Notes under the pieces: generated by a model
Told to the model about the DNA's origin: nothing
The model's database searches: none
The model's input: the letters and a program-made list of their open reading frames with translations, nothing else
In this document: positions 13,301 through 25,841 of the stretch, piece after piece
How the letters are laid out: each line of letters starts with the position of its first letter
Numbering within the stretch: position 1 is the first letter of the stretch
NCBI GenBank assembly: GCA_020205615.1
Contig: CM035163.1
Coordinates: 53,851,899-53,915,898, forward strand
Length of the DNA stretch: 64,000 bases
From: Panax quinquefolius
Taxonomy: Eukaryota > Streptophyta > Magnoliopsida > Apiales > Araliaceae
Direction: 5' to 3'
Position numbers and translations under genes: made by a program

Positions 13301-14928
13301 ATAGCTTTATGATTAGATATGATAGTGATTGATTTTAATGGTTTAGTTGTTTGAATTGCATAACAAAGTTGGTTAGGAATATGAAAACTAACAACCTTAC
13401 GAAAACAATCAATTTTGGCATGATGAGTAGTTAACCAATCAATCCCTAAAATCACATCAAAAGCAAGTATCTTTAAAGAGATAAGGTCAATGTGTAAGGT
13501 GATGGTGCAAACTTGAATCAAACAAGATTTATAAATGTTGGATGTGATGAAAGTTTCTCCTAACGGAGTTTCCACAGATAGTCAAAGTCTAATTTCTCCT
13601 GAGAGTCAAGTTTAAACGCTGAGCACATGTAGGAGAGATAAATGAATGGGTAGCAGACCAGATCAAGTAAGGTATAAACTTCACAAGAATTTATAAATAG
13701 CTTACCCGTGATCACCTCGTTTGGGTTTCTCGATTTTGACCACCACAACAAACGCTTCTTCCTAATCGTTGACTTTTGACTTTTTCGGGATGTCTTTCGA
13801 GTCACCGTCCTCAATGAACTAGGTTTTGCTACCGCATAATCTCGAAAGCTTATATGTCCTTCCTTTTCCACAATTATAGCATACCTTGAACTGCTAGGGC
13901 GCTTTGACCGATATGTCCTCTTTCCGTGATTTGTAGTATATGACCGGTGGTCGCTTCTCCTCCTTAGAACCAATTGTCATTGTAAGACCGCTGCCTTCAT
14001 ATGGTCGTTGTTAAATCTCTCTTTTTAAAATCTCCTCCCGACTCGCTTCTTCTATTTTCATGGCTATGATTACCACCAGTAGTGGTTACCATTTTTGTCC
14101 GTCTGCTGTTTCTTTCTCCGCAGTTATCATTATTTCGTTGATCGCTATCTCCGATACGATCCTCGTTGTGGTCCCTCGTTGACTGTATTTCGTTATCTCG
14201 CCTAATAATTGAGCCCTGCTTACAACATCCGAATAGAGAGAAAGTTTATGAGAAATGAGATATCGACGTATGCGGGTTTCAAACCTCTAAGAAACATCCG
14301 CCATACGCTCCTCATTCTCCACCAAATGAGGTGCAAACCGATAACTCGCAAACTTTGCCTCGCATCGAGACACCGCCATGTTGTTTTGTTCCAATGATGA
14401 ACTCCACTTCCTTCATATGATTTAACACTTTTCAGAAAGTATTTGTCATTAAATAGCTTCAAACGCTCTCCCAAGACATGCCGAGCGCGGCCGATGGGTA
14501 CGCTTCATGCACTCCCACCAAGAGTCTCGCTTTCGCCATTTTAACATAAAGGTGGCGAATGGAACCTTCGTTCTCCGTGCATCCCAAGACATCGAATATC
14601 TTGGTAATTTGTTTGACCCATGCTTCCGCCATGATCGGATCTCGCTTTCCTTAAATTCGTGGTCCCAACTTCGAATCGCTTCAATGTGACAACCCGTGAA
14701 TTGCTATCATTTCTCCTCAGATTTTGAACACGAAGTTTCCTCGTCCGATTTTGTATGAATCGCAAAAAACTTCTAAACATCCCTCGCTCATCATCTCGCC
14801 AGCTGGTGTTGTTCACAGGAGGTACATTGCCAAATTGCTGACGCTCTCCTCGCTGGTAAGTACAGCATCTCCACGGCCTCATTTACTCCATCGTTAATAT
14901 TCTCAACGACATTCTCAAATACCGCCAT
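10380..14928 (-). pseudogene. gag-pol remnant, array copy C (all domains present)
   Basis: This is one of the two copies with a complete interior. Gag starts at the ATG 14926-14928 (MAVFENVVENI), 171 bases from the LTR. The FLRGLKP Gag block lies near 14290, the CCHC knuckle near 13870, protease at 13160-13700, RT at 12300-13050 (uninterrupted stretch 12464-12760 with FIDD at 12659-12670), RNase H at 11900-12280, integrase at 10700-11850 and the chromodomain at 10380-10620. A 91-residue stretch at 10571-10846 holds the integrase C-terminal RKLDPQFIGPFQILDRVG block leading into the chromodomain. Chromodomains are thought to steer integration to heterochromatin. Many frameshifts; not functional as assembled. 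Confidence 0.82.
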
Positions 14929-15082
14929 AAAACAAGGGTTAATTAAGGAAATCAATATATCACATAATATCCCTATATATCGACCAACTAACAAATAAGC
15001 TTAAGTAGGACACACTAGCTAAGGATTTACTCTGCCTCCCTCCTAGTTCTATTCCCCATCTCCGCCAGAGATCATATCCCTA

Positions 15083-15097
15083 AGCTCGATACCAATC
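15083..15097 (-). other. Primer binding site, copy C
   Basis: The minus strand reads TTGGTATCGAGCTTAGG next to the LTR end. It is the same degenerate initiator-Met-type site as in copy A. Confidence 0.7.
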
Positions 15098-15639
15098 GTG
15101 ACGCCCCAAAATAGGTATACATCACCTATTCTCGAAAGTTGTCAATACATGGTACGTAAACAACTACAACTTTATTATTACAACAAGAAACTGTGAGTTT
15201 GAATACAAATATTATCTTCTAGACAATATCTATACTCAAATAAATCCTCATCACATTTATCGATACATTATTTTACAAAATGGTGAGGACTACTAAACAA
15301 TCCTTTCTAAAACCTTCATTCCATACCCCGACTGCACTCGCTATATTCTCCTCCCCGAGAAAAATGGAACAAAAGGAAAAGGGTGAGCTCAACTAGCTCA
15401 AGAAGAATATTATGACTAAGATAATATACAACAAATTATCGTTAGTCTTCAACAGGAAAAATCTAATAGAATACAATAGACAACAAATTTTAAATCAATA
15501 TTCGCAATGGAAATAATAATTCATTAAGAAGAGTTAAGTAGAGAATGCAAACTACTATCTTCTATGTATGAATTTAAAAGTTCATCGCTCATCTTTTATC
15601 CTCGTAACATCAATCAATATACATCCGAATCAAATATTC

Positions 15640-15810
15640 ATCTTTGCACTACAGCCAAAGATATTCATCACTGGGTCATGTTCATTTAAAACACTGCTCA
15701 TCTTTGCACTACAGCCAAAGATATTCTTCAGAAATCATTCATCTTTGCACTACAAAGCCAAAGATATTCTTAAGAAATCATTCATCTTTGCACTACAGCC
15801 AAAGATATTC
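15640..15810. repeat. Hairpin-forming tandem repeats in LTR 3
   Basis: Four ATCTTTG...CAAAGAT inverted repeats begin at 15640, 15700, 15741 and 15784. Loops are CACTACAGC in three units and CACTACAAAGC in one. This is the cleanest of the three copies of the array. Confidence 0.75.
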
Positions 15811-16047
15811 CATAATATCATCATTTAAGACCGAGGATGATGAAAATATTTTTTTTTTAAAGAAACGAATCCAAAGGAAACAAAATGACAAGGATTAAGG
15901 ATTAAGGATTCGATTGGTTTTATCCACGCCCAAAAATACCTCAAAATAATCATAGTGGTGTAAAATTCAAGAATGATCAAAACATGGATACAATCAAAGC
16001 TAGTATCCGTAATAGATATTTTGACAAAAAGAAGAAATTTTATTTTT

Positions 16048-16262
16048 TATGAATAGTGCCAGATACGTGAATAGTGTCAGATACGTGAATAGGCCGAGAT
16101 ACGTGAATAGTAACTACACCAAAAGATAGAAATTCCACAAAAACATCTTCACGCTTCATGAATAGTACTTGTGAATAAGAACTCGTGAATAAGAATCGCT
16201 TAATAGTAATCGTGAATAAGAACTCATGAATAAGAACCCATGAATAGTAACCCTATACATGA
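16048..16262. repeat. GTGAATA / CATGAATAG short-repeat array in LTR 3
   Basis: Counterpart of the array at 4120-4340, with motifs such as GCCAGATACGTGAATAG and GTGAATAAGAACTC repeated across about 215 bp. Confidence 0.65.
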
Positions 16263-16533
16263 AAAAGTTCCAAATTTGATAAAACTTCAGATCAATATTT
16301 CAAAGATAATGATATTGAAGAAATAATATCATTATTTGAGAAAAAAAAAATATCCCTTACCTCAAAGATTAAGATTTTAAATGGAATACGGGTATAAGGT
16401 ATGAAGGAACTTCAGCACCGCCTAGCAATACTCAAAGTATACTCAAAATACTCACAAGAATACGCCAAAATATCGAGAGAGAAATAGAGAGAAAACTTCA
16501 GTTTCGTGTGATTTTCAATTCTAACCCAAGACC

Positions 16534-16544
16534 CTATTTATAGA
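16534..16544 (-). promoter_or_regulatory. LTR 3 TATA box
   Basis: The minus strand reads TCTATAAATAGGGTC, in the same context as LTR 1. It would drive transcription of copy C. Confidence 0.7.
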
Positions 16545-17889
16545 AAATGCTGTAACACCAAAGCAGTAAAATTGAATATAATATTAATATATTTTTAACA
16601 TTTTCTTTAGCCCACCATAGACAACTGATCTCAGCCCATTTGAATCACACATGAGGCCAACTTAGTTGCAAAAAACGTTTTTCTCAAAATAATTAACTAA
16701 AACTCCCAAAATTAATTATTTTTAACTTTTAACTTCAATAATTCATAATAAATAGCCCTTTCATCAGAAAATTCAATCTCGAGTTTTTATAGGAAATTCA
16801 ATTTCTACAACTTTGCAGAAGAAAGTTTTTCCAAATTCCAAATAGAAATTGACCAAATCCACAAACCAAGTGATTTTACAAGCTATAATCAAATTCTACC
16901 AATAATTGGGTCCACCAACACACAAAACATGTGTTAAACATTTAATGCCACAAAAATACTCTTCCTCCTCATATACTCATATATCCCACATTCATTGTAA
17001 AATATCACCGTTAATATATTATTAAAAAAATAATATATTTAAATGAATTATTTTATCGTAAAAAGATAAAATATTAATTTTCAACAATTGTCATTTTAAA
17101 ATTTTCTCCATCTATATCCACATAAAATCAATATTTTCCTCATCATATAAATCAATAATTAATTATTCACAAATAATATTATGTAATCACAATATCGACA
17201 AACCGTGCAGCCTCAGAAAGAGGGGCTTTCCAATAAGAATTTCTTCATGGGCGCCGCAATTAGATGACCAAACCTCTCCTTAGATGTAACTTTCTAGACA
17301 TTGCCAATAATGTTATCTAATGATATTATTCAGATAATATGAATTATTGCTTCGATAATGAAAAATATCTGTAATGACAATTATCAAACAACAAAGAATA
17401 TAAAATATCAACGCAGCAATTATTAACTCAATAAAATAAAAAATCGAATAAAGAATTATCGTAACCATTATCGAGTAGTGCCTTCTTCACGTAAGAATCA
17501 ATAATTGGTGCAATACGTGCTATGCTCAACAACGCCAGATTAGTGTGTTTTTAACCACCGGTATTCCAACAAGATTAATCTGTGAATAACTACGCCAAGT
17601 TATTTAAAAACAACTTATATTTGTCGCTTTTCTTCATCCAATCGCGCTCACATGGGGCCCACACATGGTCGCTACTATTCGCCGCATTTAATATTCCCCG
17701 ACAAAGATTTAATATTCCACCACCAAACGAATATTCCCCGACAACAATGAATATTTTATAACCACTTGCTTATTTTAAAATATTTATGATTTAACCCTTA
17801 ACTATCCACATTAATCAAATCAACCCTTACTATTTCAAAATAATAAATAAAGGAAATTCCTTTTTATTTAAAAAATTTCTGGTCTTACA

Positions 17890-17901
17890 ACCTCCCTCCT
17901 T
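17890..17901 (-). other. Polypurine tract, copy D
   Basis: The minus strand reads AAGGAGGGAGGT abutting the LTR 3 start. Confidence 0.8.
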
Positions 17902-20900
17902 ATGAAATTTCGCCCTCGAAATTGATGTACGCACTGGTGTTTTGAAAAGGTGAGGATACTCGCTTTCATTTCCGCTTCCAACTCCTGTGTCATTTCCTCT
18001 ATAGCATGATTCCTCCACAAAACTTTAACTTGTGGTATGACCTTTTCGCAAGTAGGACATGCTCCTTCCTATCCAAGATCTTGACAGTACCTCCTCACAC
18101 GTTAAGTCTTCTGGCTATCTCGTCCTGGTTCTAACTCAATAACGTGGTTCGGTCTTTCACATATTTATTTAAGTATGATATGTGAAACACATTATGAACA
18201 CGTAGACATACTTTGAGGTAACGCAAGTCTATAGGCTACATTTCCTACTTCTGGCCAAGAATTTTAAATGGACCAATAAATCGTGGATCGAGCTTTCCTC
18301 TCTTCCCAAATCTTGTAACTCCTTCCATGGAGCAACTCGCAACAACATACATGATCCCCTACATTAAATTCCACGCCCTTTCGATGAAGATCCGCATAAC
18401 TCTTTTGTCGATCTTGTGCCGCTTTGTATACGTTGTCGAATCATTTGGATCTTTTCTAGAGTCATACGCATTTACTAACTCGGGTCCCAACAATGTTGCT
18501 TCACCCACCTCATCCCAACATATTGGAGAACTACATTTTCGGCCCATATAATGCTTCAAATGGAGCCACACCTATACTTGCCTGATAACTGTTGTTGTAG
18601 GAGAATTCCACCAATGGTAAATACTTATCCCAACTACCTTTGAAGTCTAGGACACAGTAGTCTTAATAGATCTTCAAGAGTTTGAATAGTCCCTCTCGAT
18701 TGTCCGTCTGCTTTGGGGATGGTGCGTAAACTAAATCGCAAACTGCGTGCTCATAGCTTTTTGCAAGCTAACCCAAAATCTTGAAGTGAATCTTGGGTCA
18801 CGATCCAAACTATGGATACAGCATGCCATGCAACCTCACAATCTCATTCACGCATATACTAGCAAGACGCTCAAGGGAATAAGTCTCCGACGGCAAGAAA
18901 TGAGCAGATTTGGTTAATCTATCAACAATAACCCAAATAGCATTGATGCCTTGAGAAACCGTAGGAAGACCCGTGAACTAAATCCATAGTAATGTGTTCC
19001 CACTTCCATTCTTGGAATCTCAAGTGGTTGCAACGGACCCTTAGGTACAAGATGCTCCGCCTTTACACGCTGGCAAGTTAAACACATCGAGATAAACTTT
19101 GCAATCTCTCTCTTCATATTGTTCCACCAAAATGTATGTCAAGATCACGATACATTTTAGTACTTCCGTGATGGATTGCAAATGGCGATTGTGTGCCTCC
19201 ATCATAATCTTCAGACTTCAAATCGAGTCGTTAGAACACAAAGTCTAGAGTGGACTCAAGTATTCCTTCTTCATCAATTCTCGCTCCTAATAGCTCCTTC
19301 AGTACTTTCTTCTTCATAACGATCACCCGCCCGGTGGCTCGAGCAACCTTAACTTTTTCTATTAAAGTGGCTCTACGCAGATACTTGACATCATCGCACT
19401 CGCTCGTCAAGATATGATCTTCTACTCAATGCGCCACTACCACGCTCGGCTTTACTGTGATGGTATGAATAGTGTGGTCGTAGTCTTTTAATAGTTCGAG
19501 CCAACGTCACGCCGCATGTTGAGTTCTTTTGAGTGAAGAAATATTTAAGGCTTTTATGGTCCAATATATCTCCACTTTCTCCCCATATAGATAGTGCTCC
19601 ATATCTTTAAGCAAAAACGATCATCACGCTAACTCTAGATCATGAGTAGGATAATTCCTCTCATACTCTTTTAAGTTGTCGCGAGGCATAGGCTATGACT
19701 TTCCCACGCTGCATGAGAACACATCCTAACCCTTTGCTCAAGCATCATCAGAGATAACAAATCCATCCCAACCAGATGGTATTGTTAGAACAAAGCCAAA
19801 TAAGTCTCCTCTTAAGCTCTTGGAAACTCTTCTCGATTCTTCACTCCAAACGAATTTTGTATCCTTCCGAAAGTTAGTCAAGTTAATGAAGTAGCGATTC
19901 GAGAAAACCCTTCCACTAATCTCCGATAATAACCAAACTAAGCCCAAAAACTACGATTTCACCACCGACTTTTGTGCTGTTCCCAACTCAGATTGCTTCA
20001 ATCTTCACCGGATCAACAGATACTCCATGTTTCGACACCACGCGCCCAAGGAATGCTACTTCTCTCGCCGTAACTCACATTTCTTCAATTTGGCATATAG
20101 TTGGTTTTCACGAAGCCTTTCGAGTACCAAATTTTCAAATGGTGCTCATGATCTTCACGGCTTTTGGAATATATGAGATGTCATCAATAAAGACAACAAC
20201 GAATCGATCCAAATATTCCTTGAATACTCGGTTCATCATATCCATGAAAGCCGCAAGAGCATTAGTTAGTCCGAAAGACATGACTAAGAATTCATAATGC
20301 CCATACCGAAGTTCTCAAGGCGCCTTTGAATATCCTCGCTTTTAATCTTCAAATTGATGATATCCGTAATCTAAGATCGATTTTTGAAAAGAATTGTGCC
20401 CTCAGAATCGGTCAAACAAGTCATCAATACGAGGTAGAGGATACCTATTCTTGATGGTGACATGGTTCAATTCCCGATAGTCAATACAAAGTCGTCGATA
20501 CCCCGCTCTTTCTTCTTTACGAATAAAACAGAGCACCCCAAGGAGATGTACTAGACTAATGAAATCGATGTCCAACAATTCTCGTAGTTGGACCTTTAAC
20601 TCTCAAGTTCAATAGAGCCATTCGATATGGGGTTTTAGAAATGGGCTTGTGTACCAGTTCAAGATCAATAAAGAATTCAACTTCACGCTCGGGGTAGACC
20701 GGAAGTTCTTCGAAATACGCCAGAAAGTCAATAACAAACAGAATATTATTCAAATTTGACGTGTCTTTATTCAAATCCATAACATGGGCTAAGAAAGCTT
20801 GACATCCGCTTTTTAATAAACGAATAGCTTTTATGATTAGATATGACAAATGATCGATTTTAATGGTTTAGTTGCTTGAATTGCATAACAAAGTTGGTTA

Positions 20901-22459
20901 GAATATGAAAACTAACAACCTTATTTAAAACAATCAATTTTGGCATGATGAGTAGTTAACCAATCAATCCCTAAAATCACATCAAAAGCAAGTATCTTTA
21001 AAGAGATAAGGTCAACAGTGTAAGGTAATGGTGCCAACTTGAATCAAACAAGATTTATAAACAATGGATGTGATGAAAGTTTCTCCCAACTGAGTTTCCA
21101 CAGATATAGTCAAAGTCTAATTTCTCCGAGTCAAGTTTAAACGCTGAGCACATGCAGGAGAGATAAATGAATGGGTAGCACCCAGATCAAGTAAGGTATA
21201 AACTTCGCAAGAATTCATAAATAGCTTACCCGTGATCACCTCGTTTGGGTTCCTCGATTATGACCAACCACAACAAACGCTTCTTCCCTAATCGCTGACT
21301 TTGACTTTTTCGGGACGATTTTTTGAGTCACCGCCCCTCATTGAACTAGGTTTCGCTATCAGCATAATCTCGAGCGATATGTCCTTCCTTTCCACAACTA
21401 TAACATACCTTGAATCTGCTAGTGCGATTTTGATCGATATGTCCCTCTTTTCCGTGATTTGTAAAGATATGACCGGTGGTCGTTTTCCTCCCTTAGAACC
21501 AGATTGTCGCCAAGACCGCTGCCTTCATATGGTCGTTGTTAAATCTCCTCTTTAAAATCTCCTCCCGACTCGCTTCTTCTATTTTCACGGCTATGATTAC
21601 CACCAGTAGTGGTTACCATTTTTGTCCGTCTGCTTTTCTCCGCAGTTATCATTATTCGTTGATCGCTATCTCCGATACGATCCTCGTCAGGGTCCTCGTT
21701 GACCGTATTTCGTTATCTCGCCTAATAATTGAGCCCTGCTTACAACATCCGAATAGAGAGAAAGTTTATGAGAAATGAGATATCGACGTACGCGGGTTTC
21801 AAACCTCTAAGAAACATCGCGCCATACGCTCCTCATTCTCCACCAAATGAGGTGCAAACTCGATAACTCGCAAACTTTGCCTCGCATCGAGACACCGCCA
21901 TGTTGTTTTGTTCCAATCGATGAACTCCACTTCCTTCATATGATTTAACACTTTCGTGAAAGTATTTGTCATTAAATAGCTTTCAAACGTCTCCCAAGAC
22001 ATGCCGAAAAGTGCTGGATGGATGGGTGCGCTTCACGCACTCCCACCAAAGAGTCCGCCTCGCCATGGAACATAAAGGTGGCGAATGGAACCTTCGTTTC
22101 TCCGCATCCCAAGACATCGAATATCTTGTAATTTGTTTGACCCATGCTTCCGCCATGATCGGATCCGCTTTCCCTTAAATTTCGTGGTCCCAACTCTTCG
22201 AATCGCTTGGTTGTGACAACCCGTGAATTGCTATCATTTCTCCTCAGATTTTGAACACGAAGTTTCCCTCATTCCGATTTTGCATGAATCGCAAAAACTT
22301 CTAAACATCCCTCGCTCATCATCGCTTCAACTGGTGTTGTTCACAGGAGGTACATTGCCACCTGCAGACGCTTCTCCTCGTTGTAAGCAAGTACAGCATC
22401 TCCACGGTCTCATTTACTCCATTGTTAATATTCTCAATCGACATTTCAAACATCGTCAT
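17900..22459 (-). pseudogene. gag-pol remnant, array copy D (all domains present)
   Basis: Complete in order but frameshifted. Gag starts at the ATG 22457-22459, 174 bases from the LTR. The CCHC knuckle is near 21390. The protease carries a readable retropepsin motif LLDLGATHS (about 21171-21205). RT is at about 19800-20560 (FIDD at 20180-20191), RNase H at 19440-19790, integrase at 18250-19400 and the chromodomain tail at 17900-18130. The protease-RT linker at 20556-20849 reads for 97 residues and includes [15 protein letters not shown]. In all four copies the last Cys of this CCHC knuckle is replaced by Tyr (codon TAT). Confidence 0.82.
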
Positions 22460-22616
22460 AAAACAAGGGTTAATTAAGGAAATCAATATATCACATAATA
22501 TCCCTATATATCGATCAACTAACAAATAAGCTTTTAGTAGGACACACTAGCGAAGGATTTACTCGTCTCTCCCTCCTAGTTCTATTCCCCGATCTCCGCC
22601 AGAGATCATATCCCTA

Positions 22617-22631
22617 AGCTCGATACTAACC
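22617..22631 (-). other. Primer binding site, copy D
   Basis: The minus strand reads TTAGTATCGAGCTTAGG next to the LTR end. One base differs from copies A and C. Confidence 0.65.
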
Positions 22632-23175
22632 ATGACGCCCCAAAAATAGGTATACATCACCTATTCTAAGTTGTCAATACATGGTATGTAAACAACTACA
22701 ACTTTATTATTACAACAAGAAATCGTGAGTTTGAATACAAATATTATCTTCTGTAGACAATATCTATACTCAAATAAATCCTCATCACCTTTATCGATAC
22801 ATTATTTTACAAAATGGTGAGGACTACTAAACAATCCTTTCTAAAACCTTCATTCCATACCCCGACTACGTACTTTCGCTTATATTCTCGCCTCCCGAGA
22901 AAAATGGAACAAAAGGAAAGGGTGAGCTCAACTAGCTCAAGAAAGAATATTATGACTAAGATAATATACAACAAATTATCGTTAGTCTTCAACAGGAAAA
23001 ATCTAATAGAATACAATAGACAACAAATTTTAAATCAATACTCACAATGAAATAATAATTCATTAGAAGAGTTAAGTAGAGAATGCAAACTACTATCTTC
23101 TATGTATGAATTTAAAAGTTCATCGCTCATCTTTTATCCCCAGTAACATCAATCAATATACATCCGAATCAAATA

Positions 23176-23350
23176 TTCATCTTTGCACTATGTGCCAAAG
23201 ATATTCATCATTGGTCATGTTCATTTAAACACTGCTCATCTTTGCAGACTACAGCCAAAGATATTCTTCAAATCATTCATCATCTGCACTACGTGCCAAA
23301 GATATTCTTAAGAAATCATTCATCTTTGCACTACAGCCAAAGATATTCCA
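23176..23350. repeat. Hairpin-forming tandem repeats in LTR 4
   Basis: Same array as in LTR 1 and LTR 3. Loops vary (CACTATGTGC, CACTACGTGC, CACTACAGC), and one left arm is damaged. Confidence 0.65.
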
Positions 23351-23587
23351 TAATATCATCATTTAAGACCGAGGATGATGAAAAATTTTTTTTTTAAAGA
23401 AACGAATCCAAATTGAAACAAAATGACAAGGATTAAGGATTAAGGATTCGATTTGGTTTTATCCACGCCCAAAAATACCTCAAAAATAATCATAGTGGTG
23501 TAAAATTCAAGAATGATCAAAACATGGATACAATCAAAGCTAGTATCCGAATAGATATTTTGGACAAAAAGAAGAATTTTATTTTTC

Positions 23588-23806
23588 TATGAATAGTGCC
23601 AGATCACGTGAATAGTGTCAGATACGTGAATAAAGTCAGATACGTGAATAGTAACTCTCGACACCAAAAGATAGAAATTCCACAAAAACATCTTCACGCT
23701 TCATGAATAGTACTTGTGAATAAGAATCGTGAATAAGAACTCCGCTTAATAGTAACTCGTGAATAGTAACTCATGAATAAGAACTCCATGAATAGTAACC
23801 CCGACA
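23588..23806. repeat. GTGAATA / CATGAATAG short-repeat array in LTR 4
   Basis: Same array as 4120-4340 and 16048-16262, with about a dozen units. Confidence 0.65.
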
Positions 23807-24085
23807 TGAAAAAGTTCCAAATTTGATAAAAACTTCAGATCAATATTTCAAAGATAATGATATTGAAGAAATAATATCATTACGAAAAAAAAAAATATCC
23901 CTTACCTCGAAAGATTAAGATTTCTAATTTGGAATACCTGTATAGTCTATGAAGGAACTTGCAATCCGCCTAGCAATACTCAAAGTATACTCAAAATACT
24001 CACAAGAATACGCTCAAAATATCGAGAGAGAAATAGAGAGAAAACTTCAGTTTTCGTGTGATTTTCAATTCTAACCCAAGACCCC

Positions 24086-24096
24086 CTATTTATAGA
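24086..24096 (-). promoter_or_regulatory. LTR 4 TATA box
   Basis: The minus strand reads TTTCTATAAATAGGGGG, in the same position as in the other LTRs. It would drive transcription of copy D. Confidence 0.7.
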
Positions 24097-25446
24097 AAAT
24101 GCTTAGAACACCAAAAGCGTAAAATTGAATATAATATTAATGTATTTTTCACATTTTCTTTAGCCCACCATAGACAACTGATCTCAGCCCATTTGAATCA
24201 CATGTGAGGCCAACTTAGTTGCAAAAAACGTTTTTTCTCAAAATAATTAACTAAAACTCCCAAAAATTAATTATTTGAACTTCTAACTTCAATAATTCAT
24301 AATAAATAGCCCTTTCATCAGAAAATTCGAATCTCGCATGAGTTTTTATAGGAAATTCAATTCTCTACAACTTTGCAGAAGAAAGTTTTTCCAAATTCCA
24401 AATAAAAATTGACCGAAATCCACAAACGGGTGATTTTACTGTTTATAATCAAATTTCTATTAATAATTGTGTCCACCAACACACAAAACATGTGTTAAAC
24501 ATTTAATGCCACAAAAATACTCTTCCTCCTCATATACTCATATATCCCACATTCATTGTAAAATATCACCGTTAATATATTATTAAAATAATATATTTAA
24601 ATGAATTATTTTATCGTAAAAGATAAAATATTAATTTTCAACAATTGTCATTTTAAAAATTTTCTCCATCTATATCCACATAAAATCAATATTTTCCTCA
24701 TCATATAAATCAATAATTAATTATTCACAAATAATATTATGTAATCACAATATCGACAACTGTGCAGCCTCAGAAAGAGGGGCTTTCCAATAAGAATTTC
24801 TTCTTCATCGGCAGCAATTAGATGACCAAACCTCTCCTGTATGTAACTTTCTAGACATTGCCAATAATGTTATCTAATGATATTATTCAGATAATATGAA
24901 TTATTGCTTCGATAATGAAAAAATACCGTAATGACAATTATATGAAACAACAAAGAATATAAAATATCAACGCAAGCAATTATTAACTCAATAAAATATC
25001 GAATAAAGAATTATCGTAACCATTATCGAGTAAAGTGCCTTCACGTAAGAATCAATAATTGGTGCAATACTGTAAAGTGCTCGCTCAACAACAACGCGTA
25101 TTAGTGTGTTTTAACCACCGGTATTCCAACAAAGATAATTGTAGAATAACTACGCCTGTTATTTAAAAACAACTTATATTTGCGCTTTCTTCATCCAATC
25201 GCTTTTCACATGGGCCCACACATGGTCGCTACCCGTCGCATTTAATATTCCCCGACAAAGATTTAATATTCCACGACCAAATGAATATTCCCCGACAACA
25301 ATGAATATTTTATAACCACTTGCTTATTTTAAAATATTTACGTATTTAACCCTTAACTATCCACATTAATCAAATCAACCCTTACTATTTCAAAATAATA
25401 AATAAAGGAAATTCCTTTTTATTTAAAAAAATTTCAGGGTCTTACA

Positions 25447-25841
25447 ACTTATCCTTATATAGAAGCTATCCCTGACTACCCTAGCCGTCAAGCTTTTGGT
25501 GCATTTTATTATTCGTTTGATATGTAGGATATTGTTCACTCTTGGCGTGGTTAACAAAGCGAGTGTCCTATATGAATCTCTGGTAACAACATGCGAAAAG
25601 GCTGGGGCAATTTTTACGATTCAATGAAATGGAAGGAGTTTAAGGCAGGACCAAGATTCTCATCAAAAGAAATGAGAGGACTCCTGAAAGAAATTACGGC
25701 GACATAAACTTGCTACAACAAAAGAGGGAAAAATTCCCAAGGGAACCCTTAACTCAAAAACAAGCGCCTCGCCGGTAAAAATTGTATCATAAGACCACAC
25801 ATGGGTTAGTTCTAACCGAAAAATTCTAATTTCAAAATGAT
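25447..25841 (+). other. Probable 3' flank of an older Tat/Ogre-like element
   Basis: No gene is readable here. The stretch lies directly upstream of a recognisable Tat-type LTR start (25842), so it is most simply the untranslated 3' part of that element, cut on its left by the chromovirus array. A purine-rich AAAAGAGGGAAAAATTCCC near 25720 could be a remnant of a priming tract. No sequence match inside the window confirms this. Confidence 0.35.

Larger units (their letters stand above)
15099..17889 (-). repeat. LTR 3 of the array (2791 bp)
   Basis: TGACGCC...GTCTTACA, the 5' LTR of copy C and 3' LTR of copy D. It holds a TATA box (16534-16544), a donor-like AGGTAAG (16354-16363), a GTGAATA array (16048-16262) and a hairpin array (15640-15810). 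Differences from LTR 1 and LTR 4 are mostly indels of a few bases. Confidence 0.88.
1..25446 (-). mobile_element. Head-to-tail array of a Tekay/Del-like chromovirus with shared LTRs
   Basis: Four internal regions (A 1-3176, B 5974-9504, C 10363-15098, D 17890-22632) alternate with LTRs ending at 5973, 10362, 17889 and 25446. Each LTR is joined on its left directly to the PBS of one internal region and on its right directly to the polypurine tract of the next. No host bases or target duplications lie between. LTR ends are 7527 and 7557 bp apart in the two complete units. Domain order on the minus strand is gag, protease, RT, RNase H, integrase, chromodomain, which is typical of plant chromoviruses. 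The clade name rests on the chromodomain tail, the initiator-Met-type PBS and LTRs starting TGTAAGACCC. The left end is cut by the window. Confidence 0.85.
22633..25446 (-). repeat. LTR 4, right end of the array (2814 bp)
   Basis: TGACGCC...CTTACA. It holds a TATA box (24086-24096), a donor-like AGGTAAG (23899-23908), a GTGAATA array (23588-23806) and a hairpin array (23176-23350). It is followed by non-element sequence beginning ACTTA, which should also be the target duplication at the left end of the array, outside the window. Confidence 0.88.

Noticed and set aside
22807..23050. Frames within the LTR at 22807-23016 (minus) and 22814-23050 (plus)
   Set aside because: They lie entirely inside LTR 4, are not kept open in LTR 1 or LTR 3, and encode nothing recognisable.
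1..25446. Four independent nested insertions of the same element
   Set aside because: Independent insertions would give two LTRs per element and target duplications. Here each interior shares one LTR with its neighbour.
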